This document shows, piece by piece, positions 1-11,440 of a DNA stretch of 64,000 bases (the first letter of the stretch is position 1; every line of letters starts with the position of its first letter). The notes below the pieces were generated by a model that had not been told where the DNA came from, did no database searches, and was given only the letters and a program-made list of their open reading frames with translations. The stretch is from Cherax quadricarinatus (Eukaryota; Arthropoda; Malacostraca; Decapoda; Parastacidae): NCBI RefSeq assembly GCF_038502225.1, contig NC_091303.1:30704306-30768305 (forward strand), read 5' to 3'. A program made the translations under genes and the position numbers.

Positions 1-950
1 ACACCTCATAAGGCAAACGTTTATCTACACCGTACAATGCATAATGTGGAGTGTCACCGATAGAAACAATGTAAGCAAAATTTATAGCACACTGCACATC
101 AGGTATAACTTCATCCCAAGTTTCACTGTTGGGATTGATAGTGGCTCTCAAGACATCAAGTACTTTTTTCTTGGTTCGTTCGCTAACCCATTGCTGGCAG
201 GATGATGAGGAACAATTGTGGATTTAGAGATCTTGTACAAGATACAAAAATTTCCAAGAATCTCATTACAGAATTCACCTCCATTATCTGTTACTAGGAC
301 TTAGGGGTGGTATGTCTTCAGGTAATGCGTTCTTTAATTGCTTTAGCTGCTGTCTCAGCAGTCTTATCTGCAATAGGAACTAACTCACAATATCTAGTGA
401 AATGGTCTACCATAACACACAAATTTTTGTTGCCCTGGAGGGAACATTGGAAATTAGTTAACAAATCAAGCGTAACTCTTTCCCATGGTTTGCTAGTAGT
501 TAGATACATCTGGACTGGATTAGGACCATTAACGTTACCTTTATGTTGCATGCAGACACTACATTTCTTAACATACTCAGAAATATCAGTTGCCATACGA
601 GGCCAAAAGTATTTCAATCCGGCTTGTTTTACTGAACGATCCGTATTCGGGTGCGCAACACCTGGTACATCATGAACTAGCTGTAAGGCTACATTCACTA
701 GTGACTGTGGAATTACTAACTGGTATACCCATCTGTTAGGAGTACCCAACTCGGCTGTTCGATACAGTAATTCATGGTTCATGACAAAGTCACTGATGGG
801 TGCTGGTGGTTTCACAGTCAGAATAAGATCTTCCTGGAGCAGGAATTGAATCACACTAGACCACATGGGATCTGTTCGTTCAGCATTCTTTATGTCCTCG
901 GCAGTAAACGGAGGGTCTGCAGTTACTATACTAACTTCGTGATAAAGCAT
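1..950 (-). pseudogene. Integrase of the Ty3/gypsy remnant
   Basis: This segment would encode the retroviral-type integrase that inserts element cDNA. The frame at 318-950 begins with an H2C2 zinc-finger pattern (VHDVPGVAHPN, then CSVCMQHKG) and continues into the DDE core (VTLDLLTNFQ, VMVDHFTRY). A stop at 318 ends that frame. Hand translation of 1-317 continues the core with DNGGEF and then an NGLAERTKKK stretch carrying the third acidic residue, so the first, second and third acidic positions can all be located. The C-terminal domain lies outside the window. It is one domain of the pol remnant upstream at 1117-2417, now broken by at least one frame change. Confidence 0.88.
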
Positions 951-1116
951 CTGCGACTACATTTGTCTTGCCAGTTAAGTGTTCAAAGGTAGGATTGAGC
1001 TCTTGGATAGTCAAGGTCCAGCTGGCTAACCTTCCAGTAGGTTGTTTGCTCTGGAATAAAGGTAACAGTGGAGCATGGTCTGTCAAGACATGAACAGAGT
1101 ACTGATAAATAATGTC

Positions 1117-2417
1117 TCAGAAGCGCTTTAAAGACCATACTATTGCTAAAGCTTCTTGCTCAGTTAATGTATAATTACGTTCAGCCTTCGTAAGGACTCG
1201 GCTAGCAAATGCAACTGCGTTGTACTTGCCATCAGTCTTCTGAGCTAGTACGGCACCTATGCCAATTGAACTAGCATCAGTTGTCAGATAGAAGGGCTTA
1301 GAAAAATCTGGAAATTTCAAAATTGGAGCAGATGTTAGCTTTTCTTTTAAAGTTTGGAATGCTCTTTCCTGACGGAAGGTCCAAACATAAGGAGCATCTT
1401 TCTTAAGTAATTCAGTTAGAGGAACTTCTATGGAAGAAAAATTGGCAATAAAGGATCGATAAAAACCTGCTAAGCCCACAAAGGATCTTAATGAATCAGC
1501 AGTTTTGGGAGATGGAAAATTTAGTACTGTAGTTACTGTACTTTGGTCGGTCGTAACCCCTCTAGGTGTGACTATGTGATCAAGAAACTTGATTTCTGAT
1601 CTGAAAAATTGACATTTAGACAGTTTGATCTTTAAATTGGCTTCTTCAAGCTTACCAAGTACTACATCAGATCTTTTCAAGTGCGTATCCACGTCTTCAG
1701 ACATGACGATTGCGTCATCTAAGTACACCATAAGTGCATTACCTATGAGACCTCTAAAGATATTAGTCATGAGCCTTGAGAACGTGATACTGGAAGATCA
1801 TAACCCAAAGGCCATGTGGAGGAAGTGATAATGACATGTAGGAGTGGAGAATGCAGTTAGCTCTTGGCTGTCCTCATGAAGAGGGACTTGCCAAAACCCT
1901 TGTAACAAGTCCAGGGTTTGAAAGACTTTGTTATCTCCGATATTACATGAAAGATCACCCAGTACAGGAAGTGGGAAGCAATCTGGAATAGTTTTTGCAT
2001 TTAACTTCCTGAAGATAAAACTGGGCGCCAAGTACCAACTTTCTTAGGTACTAGGATCAAGGGCGCATTCCAGGATGAATTGCTAGGTGCAATAACTCCA
2101 TTATCAAGCATTTGATTGATCAATTCTTCTGTGACAGCAACTTGTGAATGAGGCATTCTGTACGCAGGTATATAGATAGGTCTAGTACCAGGTTCAAGTG
2201 GGATACGATGGGACATTAAGTTCGTTATAACCATCTTCTCACCTGGTAAGGCAATGGCTTTACGACGTTCGTTCAACAGAGTCAACAAACGCCTGACCTC
2301 ATCTGGGAAGTCAGTGGGAGCTAAGTCTTTCTCCTCTACTGGTGGAATGGATTGATCCAGTGAAGTGGATGAAGTCTCCCTGGTAGAAACAGCACCAACC
2401 CACTGGTCAGGTGACAA
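1117..2417 (-). pseudogene. Reverse transcriptase and RNase H of the Ty3/gypsy remnant
   Basis: Three overlapping or adjacent minus-strand frames cover this region. 2001-2417 holds the RT fingers (NGVIAPSNSSWNAPLILVPK). 1798-2031 holds the LDLLQGFWQVPL palm segment. 1117-1770 has the YLDD catalytic box (MVYLDDAIVMSED), the thumb-like LRSFVGLAGFYRSFI segment and an RNase H start (TTDASSIGIGAVLAQ). The family copies element RNA into DNA and degrades the template. Frame changes near 2020 and 1780 break the protein. The segment from the zinc-binding integrase domain back to RNase H (951-1116) contains no long open frame but lies where the RNase H end and linker should be. Confidence 0.92.
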
Positions 2418-2654
2418 CTCATCCTCTACCTGAACAAGGTAAGGATAGTGAACAATGTCAACAAGATTGATATTTACTCTGAGATGAACACTGTGACCAG
2501 AAGTGCTTGCATGGAGGAAATGGATCTACTATCTCTTACAACATGTAAGAATGGCTCAACAAATAAACCCTTTACTTTGCAGGAATCACTGTCAATTAGG
2601 ACGTTTTCACCATCTGGAGCATTAGGAACAACAACAGACAATCGAGTGAGGGCA

Positions 2655-3290
2655 CTAGTTGCGACAGAAACGTCTTTCTGCAGAAGGCATTACTAGTTGC
2701 AAGTAATCATTTTCCGACAAGGTGCCCCCTGTGGAGAAACTACTACTTGAACTAGCAGACATTGCAGGGATAGGCTCAGCACTCAAGGTAGTCAGAGCAT
2801 CCTCGGACACTTGAGGTAACTGGACTCTATCTTGCAAGCCTGAAGTTGTAGGTGGAACACAGACAGGAGTGACAGGATCACCAGTGCCTGACTGCTTGGG
2901 TGTGCTACTGGAAAATGCACTAACTTGTAAGGACTTAATCCGAACATCATACTCTGCGGCAGTATGGCAGATCTTGGATCCAAGCTGGTAACCCCAAAAT
3001 GATATGATCAAGTTATCAATTTGGGCATGCCATCGGTAAGGGTCGAGCACAATACGGAAGTCTTGCATGGAAGCAAATCCCAGTAGAAGATCACCAGGGA
3101 AAGTAATCTGGTTGACAACAAGGAAGGAAACAGTAAAGTCTCTACCTTGGATAGAAAAGGTGAGGGAAGTCCGACCTCGGACACTCAGGTGAGAATCAGC
3201 TATTCCACTAAGGGAGGACAGAGGAGTCAGCTCTACGAGATGGACATGTCGTAACTGATAATATAGTTGGTAGTGAGATACTACTGACAC
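2655..3290 (-). pseudogene. Retropepsin-like segment of the Ty3/gypsy remnant, active site not seen
   Basis: The frame reads LSGIADSHLSVRGRTSLTF and then FPGDLLLGFASMQDFRIVLD. This resembles the second half of a retroviral-type aspartic protease, where an ILG(R/F) motif is usual. I could not find the DTG or DSG active-site triplet upstream of 3290, and the sequence changes to another repeat near 3300, so the catalytic end is probably lost. The C-terminal half is serine/threonine rich and looks like the linker before RT. The assignment depends on position just upstream of RT as much as on the motif. Confidence 0.6.
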
Positions 3291-3322
3291 TGCTAACTGG
3301 TTACTGGTATGGTACTACTGGG

Positions 3323-3445
3323 ACTTAAAGCAGAGGTATGATATATCTCATGGTGCAAGGAGAGCTACTCACTAGCAGCCAGTGAAGAGGCGGGGCCAGG
3401 AGCTATGACTCGACCCCTGCAACCACAACTAGGTGAGTACACACT
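3323..3445 (+). mobile_element. LINE 3' tail fragment
   Basis: This 120-bp stretch matches the 3' ends near 7190-7320, 20050-20175, 56609-56650 and 60690-60790. The shared features are GAGGTATGATA, AGTGAAGAGGCGGGGCCAG, TCGACCCCTGCAACCACAA and a final TAGGTGAGTACA. It is a severely 5'-truncated copy of the same non-LTR retrotransposon and abuts the gypsy remnant directly. Confidence 0.85.
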
Positions 3446-3543
3446 CACACACACATTCACTCACTCAGACAAACACACATCACAAGCAACCATACAGAAA
3501 TACATAAGTTTTTTCATTCTGTGGTAACCAAAAAAAAAAAAAA

Positions 3544-4400
3544 ATGGGTTGCCAGAGAGCAGGACGGAAAACCAGGGGACTGGAGGATGAGTCTGGAAAA
3601 GAAGATTGGGTAGCAGAGCTCATGAAAAGGGAGCATGAGTGGGAAAGGAAGCTAGAAGAGCTTAGCACGAAAATGGAGGAGAGGATAGCTGCAGAGGGCA
3701 AGAAGTAGGAGATGCAAATCACAGCAGCAGAGGCTAAGATACAGAGATTAGAACAGGAAGTGAAAAATCTGAAACAACCTAAAAAACTAAAGTGCAATGT
3801 GGGCATGACATCAGAAACTGCTACCTCAATCACAAACTGTAGGGAACAAAGGAGTGAAACTGTATGCAGAGTCCCTATCAGCAAAAGCTGACAAGGGAAA
3901 ATGACAGACCACTGGGCCCAGAGACAACAGATAGTGAAGAGATTGAAGGAAACTGCAATGGAGGCAACTAAATCAAATCAGGAAATATATAGGGATATGC
4001 AGCGGGAGAATGAAAGAGAGAGATCAGTCTTTGTTTATGGGCTCCGGGAAGATGAAGGGGAAACTTATGAAGCAAGAAGACAAGGGAAGAAATAGAGATT
4101 GAAAGCACCATAAAAGCAATTGAAGGAGACAACATGACCCAGTTGGCAAATTTTCCGAGAATAGGGAGGTTTGTAAGAGGAGGAAACAGGCCAGTCAAAG
4201 TGATTTTCAATGCAGAATCGGCTTGAAACAGGATCCTGGAGAAGAAAGCATGACTAAGAGACATGTTGGCATACTGGAGGGTGTATCTCAACCACGACAG
4301 AACAAGAGAAGAAAGGCAGAAACTGAAAGAGAGGGTACAAAGACAAACTGAGGAAAGAGAGGCAAAGAAGGAGATGAACACAAGAACCCAGATCTGTGAA
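3544..4400 (+). pseudogene. LINE ORF1-like region
   Basis: From the ATG at 3544 the translation is charged and helical (KREHEWERKLEELSTKMEER), consistent with a coiled coil, and is broken by a stop near 3708. After a frame change, 3901-4095 reads NERERSVFVYGLREDEGETY, which aligns by eye with HGLHEAEGRTYDERKQG in the other long LINE (57110-57160). This is the ORF1 position, where related elements encode an RNA-binding chaperone. Several stops follow between 4095 and 4400. The domain type was not identified beyond this. Confidence 0.6.
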
Positions 4401-4619
4401 GAAGACCAAATATGACCTCCCTCATGACCACCTACAGAAGCCCCCCAATCCCGACAACCCCAATGCAACCAAACATTCTAACCCAAAACCCACATGCAGT
4501 ACCCAATGCCCCCACCACCTCATTACAAACTCTACCTTCACAGCAACCCCCTATAGTTCCTCGTCAGGTCTCCTGCTTCCCCAACCCCAACGTATCCCCA
4601 TGACCACAGTTTTAGAAAA

Positions 4620-4937
4620 GAAGTTGAAGGTTTGGTATACAAATGCAGACAGAATAACAAATAAATGTGAGGAGTGGCATGAAAGAATCAAGGAGAAGGA
4701 ATGAATGGAATGGACAACAGGGACTACATGGTAGGTACAATCCAGTCTGGGGGCCCTAAGGTGGTAATTGCAGTGATGTACAACCCACCACAGAACTGCA
4801 GGAGGCCAAGAGAAGAATACAAAGAGAGCAACAGAGCAATAGTAGACACACTAGCCGAGGTGGATAAAAGGGCTTACTTGAGTAGAGCAAAGTTACTAGT
4901 TATGGGTGATTTCAATCACAAGGAGATTGGCTGGTAA
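4620..4937 (+). pseudogene. LINE apurinic-type endonuclease, internally deleted
   Basis: The start of an APE-like endonuclease is visible (VWYTNADRITNKCEEW). After a break near 4700 its C-terminal half follows (GGPKVVIAVMYNPP, then LLVMGDFNHKEIGW). Comparison with 57665-58133 shows that the central part carrying the catalytic TETKL segment is missing here, so the domain could not nick DNA. A stop follows directly after GDFNHKEIGW. Confidence 0.85.
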
Positions 4938-5722
4938 AACCTGGAGCCCTATGGGGGTCCCGAAACATGGAGAGCCAAGATGATGGATGTGGTACTGGAA
5001 GACCTCATACATCAACATGTTAGGGACACTATCAGAGAAGAGGTGAGATGAACCAGCAAAACTGGACCTAGCATTCACTTTGAGTAGTTCGGACACTGAG
5101 GATATCATGTACGAAAGACCCCTTGGAGCTAGTTACCATGTGGTTCCATGTTCTGCATACATAGTTGAGCTACAAATGGAGAAGATAGCAGGAATAGGAT
5201 GGGAGAAGCCAAACTACAAAAGAGGGTACTGCACAGGCATGAGAATTGGCAGGAAAACCAGTAAAAAAAGATGGACAATGTGACAACAAAATGCAAGGAG
5301 GCAGAGGAGAGTTTTGCTCACCCAAAAGTGTAGGGAGGTAAAAAAAAGTGTAGGGAGGCAAAAACTAAGTGCACTAGAGAATAGAAAAAGTAAAGAAGGC
5401 AAAGGACCCAGGAAAACAGAAAGATTAGCCCAAGAGCCAGAAACGATTATGCACAGATAAGAATGGAGACTCAGCGACATTACAAAAATGACATAGCATC
5501 GAAAGGCAAGTCTGACTTGAAGCTGTTGTATAGCCACATCAGGAGGAAAACAACAATCAAGGACCAGGCAATCTGGCTGAGGAAGGAAGGTAGGGAGTTC
5601 ACGACCAAGAAGTATGTCAGAAGCTCAACATGATATTTAGAGAAGAATTTACATTGGAGACATGAAAAACTCCAGGAAGTCAGAATAGGGAGGTACACCA
5701 ACAAGGAATACACCAACAAGCA

Positions 5723-6619
5723 ATGGATGAAATACACACAACCGAGGAGGAGGTGAAGAGGCTGCTATGTGAACTTGATACCCCAAAGGTGGTGGGACTG
5801 GACAACATCTTTCTGTGGGTCCTTAGAGAGGGAGCAGAGATGCTATGTGCGACACTAACAAAAATCTTCAACACATCCATTGAAACTGGGCAACTACGTA
5901 AGGTATGGATGATGACAAATGTAGTCCCATTTTTTAAGAAAGGAGACAGACACGAGGCGTTAAACTACAGACCTGTGTCACTGACATGTATAGTATGCAA
6001 AGTCACGGAGAAGATTATCAGGAGGAGAGTGGTAGAGCACCTAGAAAGAAGCAAACTAATGAATAACAACCAGCATGATTTCAGGGCAGTAAAATCCTGT
6101 GTCATAAACCTACTGAAGTTATATGACAAGGTAAAAGAAGTAAGACAAGAGAGAGAGAGGTAGATAGATTGCATTTTCTTGGACTGCAAGTAGACCTTCA
6201 ACACAGTGCCTCACAAGAGGTTAATGCAAGAACTAGAGGATCAGGGATGCATAACAGGAAAGGCACTGCAATGGATCAGAGAATATCTGACAGGGAAGCA
6301 ACAAAGAGTCGTGGTACGTGATGAGGTGTCAGAGTGGGCGTCTGTGACGAGCAGGGTTCCACAAAGGTTAGTCCTAGGACCAGTGTTGTTTTTGGTATAT
6401 GTGGATGACATGACAGAAAGGATAGACTCAGAAGTGTCCCTGTTTGCAGATGATGTGAAGTTAATAAGGAGAATTAAATCGGATGAGGATCAGGCAGGAA
6501 TACAAAGAGACCTAGACAGGCTACAAGAGTGTTCCAGCAACTGGCTCCTTGAATTTAACCCCGCCAAATGCAAAGTCATGAAGATTCGGGAAGGGCAAAG
6601 AAGTCACATTATAGTCTAG
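5723..6619 (+). pseudogene. LINE reverse transcriptase with two in-frame stops
   Basis: One frame runs from 5723 to 6619, interrupted only by TAG codons near 6161 and 6191. Recognisable segments are LRKVWMMTNVVPFFKKGDRH, LNYRPVSLTCIVCKVTEKII, GKALQWIREYLTGKQQRVVV, QRLVLGPVLFLVYVDDM and SLFADDVKLIRRI. These are the non-LTR RT core with the FADD form of the YADD catalytic box. The element would use this enzyme for target-primed reverse transcription. A frameshift near 6600 moves the remaining C-terminal part into the frames at 6568-6927 and 6834-7043. Confidence 0.93.
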
Positions 6620-7043
6620 GTGGCCAAAGACTGCAAACCTCACTCAAGGAAAAAGATCTTGGGGTGAGCATAATACCGATCACATCTCCTGAGGCGCACA
6701 TCAACCAGATAACTCCTGCAACATATGGGCGCCTGCCAAACCTAAAAATAGTGTTCCGATACCTCAGTAAGGAATCGTTGAAGACTCTGTACACTATGTA
6801 CGACAGGCATATATTGGAGTATGCAGCACTAGTTTGGAATCCATACCTGGTCAAGCACGTCAAAAAATTAGAGAAAGTGCAAAGGTTTGCAACAGAGCTA
6901 GCGGATTGTCCTATGAAGAAAGGTTAAGGGAAATCGGCCTGACGACACTGGAGGACAGGAAGGTTAGGGAAGACATGATAATGACATATAAAATACTGCG
7001 AGGAATTGACAAGGTGGACGAAGAGAGAATGTTCCAGAGATAG
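6568..7043 (+). pseudogene. LINE RT C-terminal part, frameshifted
   Basis: Two overlapping frames give TPATYGRLPNLKIVFRYLSK, ILEYAALVWNPYLVKHVKKL and GLSYEERLREIGLTTLEDRK. The same segments occur in 19540-19900 and 59790-60220. This is the thumb and C-terminal region downstream of the RT palm in this LINE family. A small deletion near 6900 shifts the frame. Confidence 0.85.
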
Positions 7044-7404
7044 GACACAGAAACAAGGGTTCACAATTGGAACTTAAGACTCCGATGAGTCATAGGGATG
7101 TTTGAAAGTATTTCTTTAGCGACAGAGTTGTCAGGAAGTGGAATAGCCTAGAAAGTGACGTAGTGGAGGCAGGAACCATACATAATTTTAAGACGAGGTT
7201 TGATAAAGCTCATGGAGCAGGGAGAAAGAGGACCTAGTAGCGATCAATGAAGAGGCGGGGCCAGTAGCCGTGCCTCGACCCTTGCAACCACAAATAGGTG
7301 AGCACAAATAAGTGAGTACACAGGCGCTACACAGTCTCAGCTCTATGGGCTTATTACGACAAATTCAAATACTGAAACTACAGACTACTTTGACCACCAA
7401 AAAT

Positions 7405-7770
7405 TAACCAGCACATTACAAACTACCCAGTACACTACAAACTACCCTTTACTCTACACACTACCCAGCATACTACATACTATCCAGTACACCACACACT
7501 ACCCAGTACACTACATACTACCCAGTACAACACGCACTACCCAGTACACTACACAGTACCCAGTACAACACGCACTACCCAGTACACTACACACTATCCA
7601 GTACAGTACACACTACCCAATACATTACACAGTATCCAGTACACTACATACTACCCAATACACTATACACTATCCAGTACACTACACACTTCCCAGTACA
7701 CCATACACTACCCAGTACACCATACACTACCCTGTGCACTACAAACTACCCTGTACACCACACACAAGAC
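7405..7770 (+). repeat. Degenerate minisatellite, about 19-20 bp period
   Basis: Repeats of the type ACTACCCAGTACACTACAC with frequent single-base changes (TATCCAGT, CCCAATAC, AACACGC). There are about 18 copies. It lies just downstream of the LINE tail and carries no gene. Confidence 0.85.
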
Positions 7771-8640
7771 AATGCTCAGTCTCAAAATTTACTTTATAAG
7801 AGAAGGTATTTGCATGTGTGGCTGTTAATGAAAACAGAGCAATCGCTCACGTCCTCCCGTTAGTAGCAAATCACTAACGGCTGACGTCTGAGGGAGTATG
7901 ACACATCGAGGCTTCACATGGCAATTTGCCAAAATGTCACCACACCCACCACTCGTTGCAAACAAGAGTAGTTCGTGCAAGGCGACACCGAGTTCTCCAT
8001 CTCAGCTCACTCTCTATCACAAACAGCAAATAAAATGATCATATAGTAATATATTAACTGCAAATATAGAGAAAATAATTTGGGTTATACAACAGAAGGC
8101 TTGGACATTATCTCAGGTATCAGACAATAAGAGGCATCTTTTGTAACAATAACAGTCCTAACAGGAAACATTTAAATAAATATCACATAATGAACAGGTT
8201 TGTGTTACGCTTATGTCCTAGTATCGAGAACGCCACAATCTACCCCATGTATCACAATCTACCCAGCCACTCAAAAGCGCCTTACAAAGTACCCACGACT
8301 TTTGTACTTTCCAAACATTTTTTGAGAATATTTCACATTTTTTTCAGTCTTACCAGTTGATCTTCAATAATCTTTTTAAGTGGTCCAGACACTGCGTCTC
8401 CGCTTCCTTCATTGTTTGAAAGCAGTGCCTGAGAACCAGGTCGCCCACGTAGTTCATCCTGTGTGTGAAGAAAGTCATTGCTGTCGGTATTTTTTTTTTT
8501 AACATGAACTGGTCGCTCACGTAGTTCATCCTGTGTGTGAAGAAAGTCATTGTTGTCGGTATTTTTTTTTTTAACATGAACTGGGACCCAAACTTCAGTC
8601 TAGGAAGAATTACTTTTATTTCCATAATTAACCATAGTTA
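7771..8640. other. Non-repetitive stretch, no gene recognised
   Basis: Mixed AT-rich sequence with no recognisable protein. The one local structure is a 72-bp tandem duplication (two copies, 8439-8582), each ending in a run of T followed by AACATGAACTGG. The short minus-strand frame over it merely reads the duplication. Confidence 0.5.
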
Positions 8641-8695
8641 TTTTTAAACTTTGTTGTTAATGAGGAGACGCAGGTTGCGAAACAAGCAGCCATTG

Positions 8696-8983
8696 CATCA
8701 ACACCATGCCCAGCCCTTCTAGGGCAGGGTAGGTGCCTGAGCCAGAGCTTGAAGCTCACAAGACTGTCCTTCCCATTAGCCCCCCTTGGGGCGGGGATGG
8801 CAGACCAGAGAGGCCTAGCTTGTGGCTAGGTCTGAGGACAGTTGGTCCCAAAGATGAGGAGGTACTTGTGCCTCCTCCCATGGGAGACTTAGGTCTCGGA
8901 TGCTCCCTAAAGAGGGAGCCAAGGCCGGGCCACCACTTGGAAAAGGCCCGGGCCGGGAGAATACCGGCGAATCTTCAGTAAGT
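8696..8983. mobile_element. 288-bp retroposon-like element with a 12-bp target duplication
   Basis: The GC-rich block is bounded by the identical 12-mer AAGCAGCCATTG at 8684-8695 and 8984-8995, exactly 300 bp apart. The surrounding DNA is AT-rich and unrelated. The ends read CATCAACACCATGCCC and GAATCTTCAGTAAGT. A perfect 12-bp duplication is typical of target-primed retroposition, so a SINE or truncated LINE tail is likely. I see no pol III boxes or poly(A) tail, so the family and direction are unknown. The short frame across it (8733-8981) is not supported as a gene. Confidence 0.7.
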
Positions 8984-8999
8984 AAGCAGCCATTGAAAC

Positions 9000-9266
9000 A
9001 GTGTTTCACTCTGTGTAGTCTATCAAGTTAGATAAAAGCTTAACACATTGCAGAATATCCTAGGTAAAACATGTTCTGAAACCTGGCCAGTGTTATTTGT
9101 TCTGTTATTGTCGGCGGTACAGTACTTGCACTCATCTTTATTGTTATGTGTGCCAGTTATATTATCATTTTTATTTGTTATTCTTTACGTAAGATGCTTA
9201 TCATCCAGTACTGTATATAAAGTATCTCTAGTGACTGTAATGTCATATATTCAAGTTACTGCGACG
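9000..9266. other. Short stretch without recognised content
   Basis: T-rich unique-looking sequence between the retroposon-like block and the first AT microsatellite. A 78-residue frame (9048-9284) is hydrophobic but shows no family motif and runs into the microsatellite, so I do not call it. Confidence 0.4.
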
Positions 9267-9279
9267 TCAGAGATGTATA

Positions 9280-9314
9280 TGTAAATGTATATATATAAAT
9301 GTATATATATATAC

Positions 9315-9378
<64 letters not shown>

Positions 9379-9395
9379 ATATATATATATATATA

Positions 9396-9452
<57 letters not shown>
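9280..9452. repeat. (AT)n microsatellite
   Basis: Nearly pure TATATA with a few CTATAT interruptions, about 170 bp. Further AT tracts lie at 9630-9745 and 10650-10752, each next to a Penelope-like terminal sequence ending GTGGTTGTTTTGCAT. Confidence 0.95.
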
Positions 9453-9454
<2 letters not shown>

Positions 9455-9487
9455 GCAATAAGATCACAGTAAACAGGTGATTTCAAA

Positions 9488-9632
9488 ATATGCAAAACAA
9501 CCACTCTGAAAGAATAGAGAAATTCCAAGCGCTTTCGTGACTACTCACATTATCAAGGAACTATTGATAATGTGAGTAGTCACGAAAGCGCTTGGAATTT
9601 CTCTATTCTTTCAGAGTGGTTGTTTTGCATAT
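9488..9632. repeat. Perfect inverted repeat, 69-bp arms, 7-bp spacer
   Basis: The left arm (9488-9556) and right arm (9564-9632) are exact reverse complements around the spacer GGAACTA. The right arm contains AAGCGCTTGGAATTTCTC and ends GTGGTTGTTTTGCAT; the same terminal sequence recurs singly at 10606-10650 downstream of the GIY-YIG fragment. The arms therefore look like terminal sequence of one element present head to head. AT tracts follow on both sides. Confidence 0.95.
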
Positions 9633-9654
9633 ATATAAATATATATATATATAC

Positions 9655-9721
<67 letters not shown>

Positions 9722-9745
9722 TATTATATATATATATAAATGTCG
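9633..9745. repeat. (AT)n microsatellite
   Basis: Alternating AT with a few AAAT and ACAT interruptions, directly attached to the right arm of the 69-bp inverted repeat. Confidence 0.95.
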
Positions 9746-11044
<1,299 letters not shown>

Positions 11045-11440
11045 CTGACAATAAACTATGGGATCTCTGTGACCTTTCTCTGTTACTGAAGTTAAACCAT
11101 GGGTTTTCTGTGACCTTCCTCTGATGCTGAGGTTAAACCATGAGTTTTCTGTGCCCATCCTCTGCTGCTGAGGTTAAACCATGGGTTTTCTGTGGCCATC
11201 CTCTGATGCTGAGGTTAAACCATGGGTTTTCTGTGGCCATCCTCTGATGCTGAGGTTAAACCATGGGTTTTCTGTGGCCATCCTCTGCTGCTGAGGTTAA
11301 ACCATGGGTTTTCTGTGGCCATCCTCTGCTGCTGAGGTTAAACCACGGGTTTTCTGTGACTATCCTCTTCTTCTGAGGGCAAGTCATGGGTTCTCTGGGA
11401 TATTCCTCTTTCACTTACCATAAATCATTGGTTATTTGTA
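11045..11440 (+). repeat. 41-bp minisatellite
   Basis: About nine copies with a 41-bp period, each containing CTGAGGTTAAACCATGGGTT followed by TTCTGTGGCCATCCTCTG. The central copies are nearly identical and the edges more diverged. Confidence 0.92.

Larger units (their letters stand above)
1..3300 (-). mobile_element. Decayed Ty3/gypsy LTR retrotransposon, pol region
   Basis: Reading the minus strand from 3300 down to 1 gives, in order, a protease-like segment, reverse transcriptase, RNase H and integrase, the normal Ty3/gypsy order. The pieces lie in different frames and are separated by stops and frameshifts, so the copy is inactive. No LTR is visible: the left end runs off the window, and the right end (about 3300) meets an unrelated LINE tail beginning near 3323. 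Gag and the protease active site are missing, so the copy is truncated on the 5' side. It is not the same family as the LTR element at 47669-53761, which has a different pol order. Confidence 0.9.
3540..7320 (+). mobile_element. CR1/Jockey-like LINE, near full length, inactivated
   Basis: A run of A (about 3529-3543) is followed by an ORF1-like region, an AP-type endonuclease piece, a reverse transcriptase and a 3' tail ending AATAGGTGAGCACAAAT. Homologous segments recur at 16149-16600, 19508-20175 and 56942-60790, which fixes the family and its 3' end. The many stops and frameshifts make it a dead copy. The 3' end has a short tandem duplication of the GGTGAGTACA-type motif instead of a clear poly(A) tail, as in CR1/L2-type elements. 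I did not see a clear target-site duplication. Confidence 0.88.

Noticed and set aside
8733..8981. 82-codon proline/glycine-rich protein
   Set aside because: It lies wholly within the 288-bp retroposon-like block and shows no motif.
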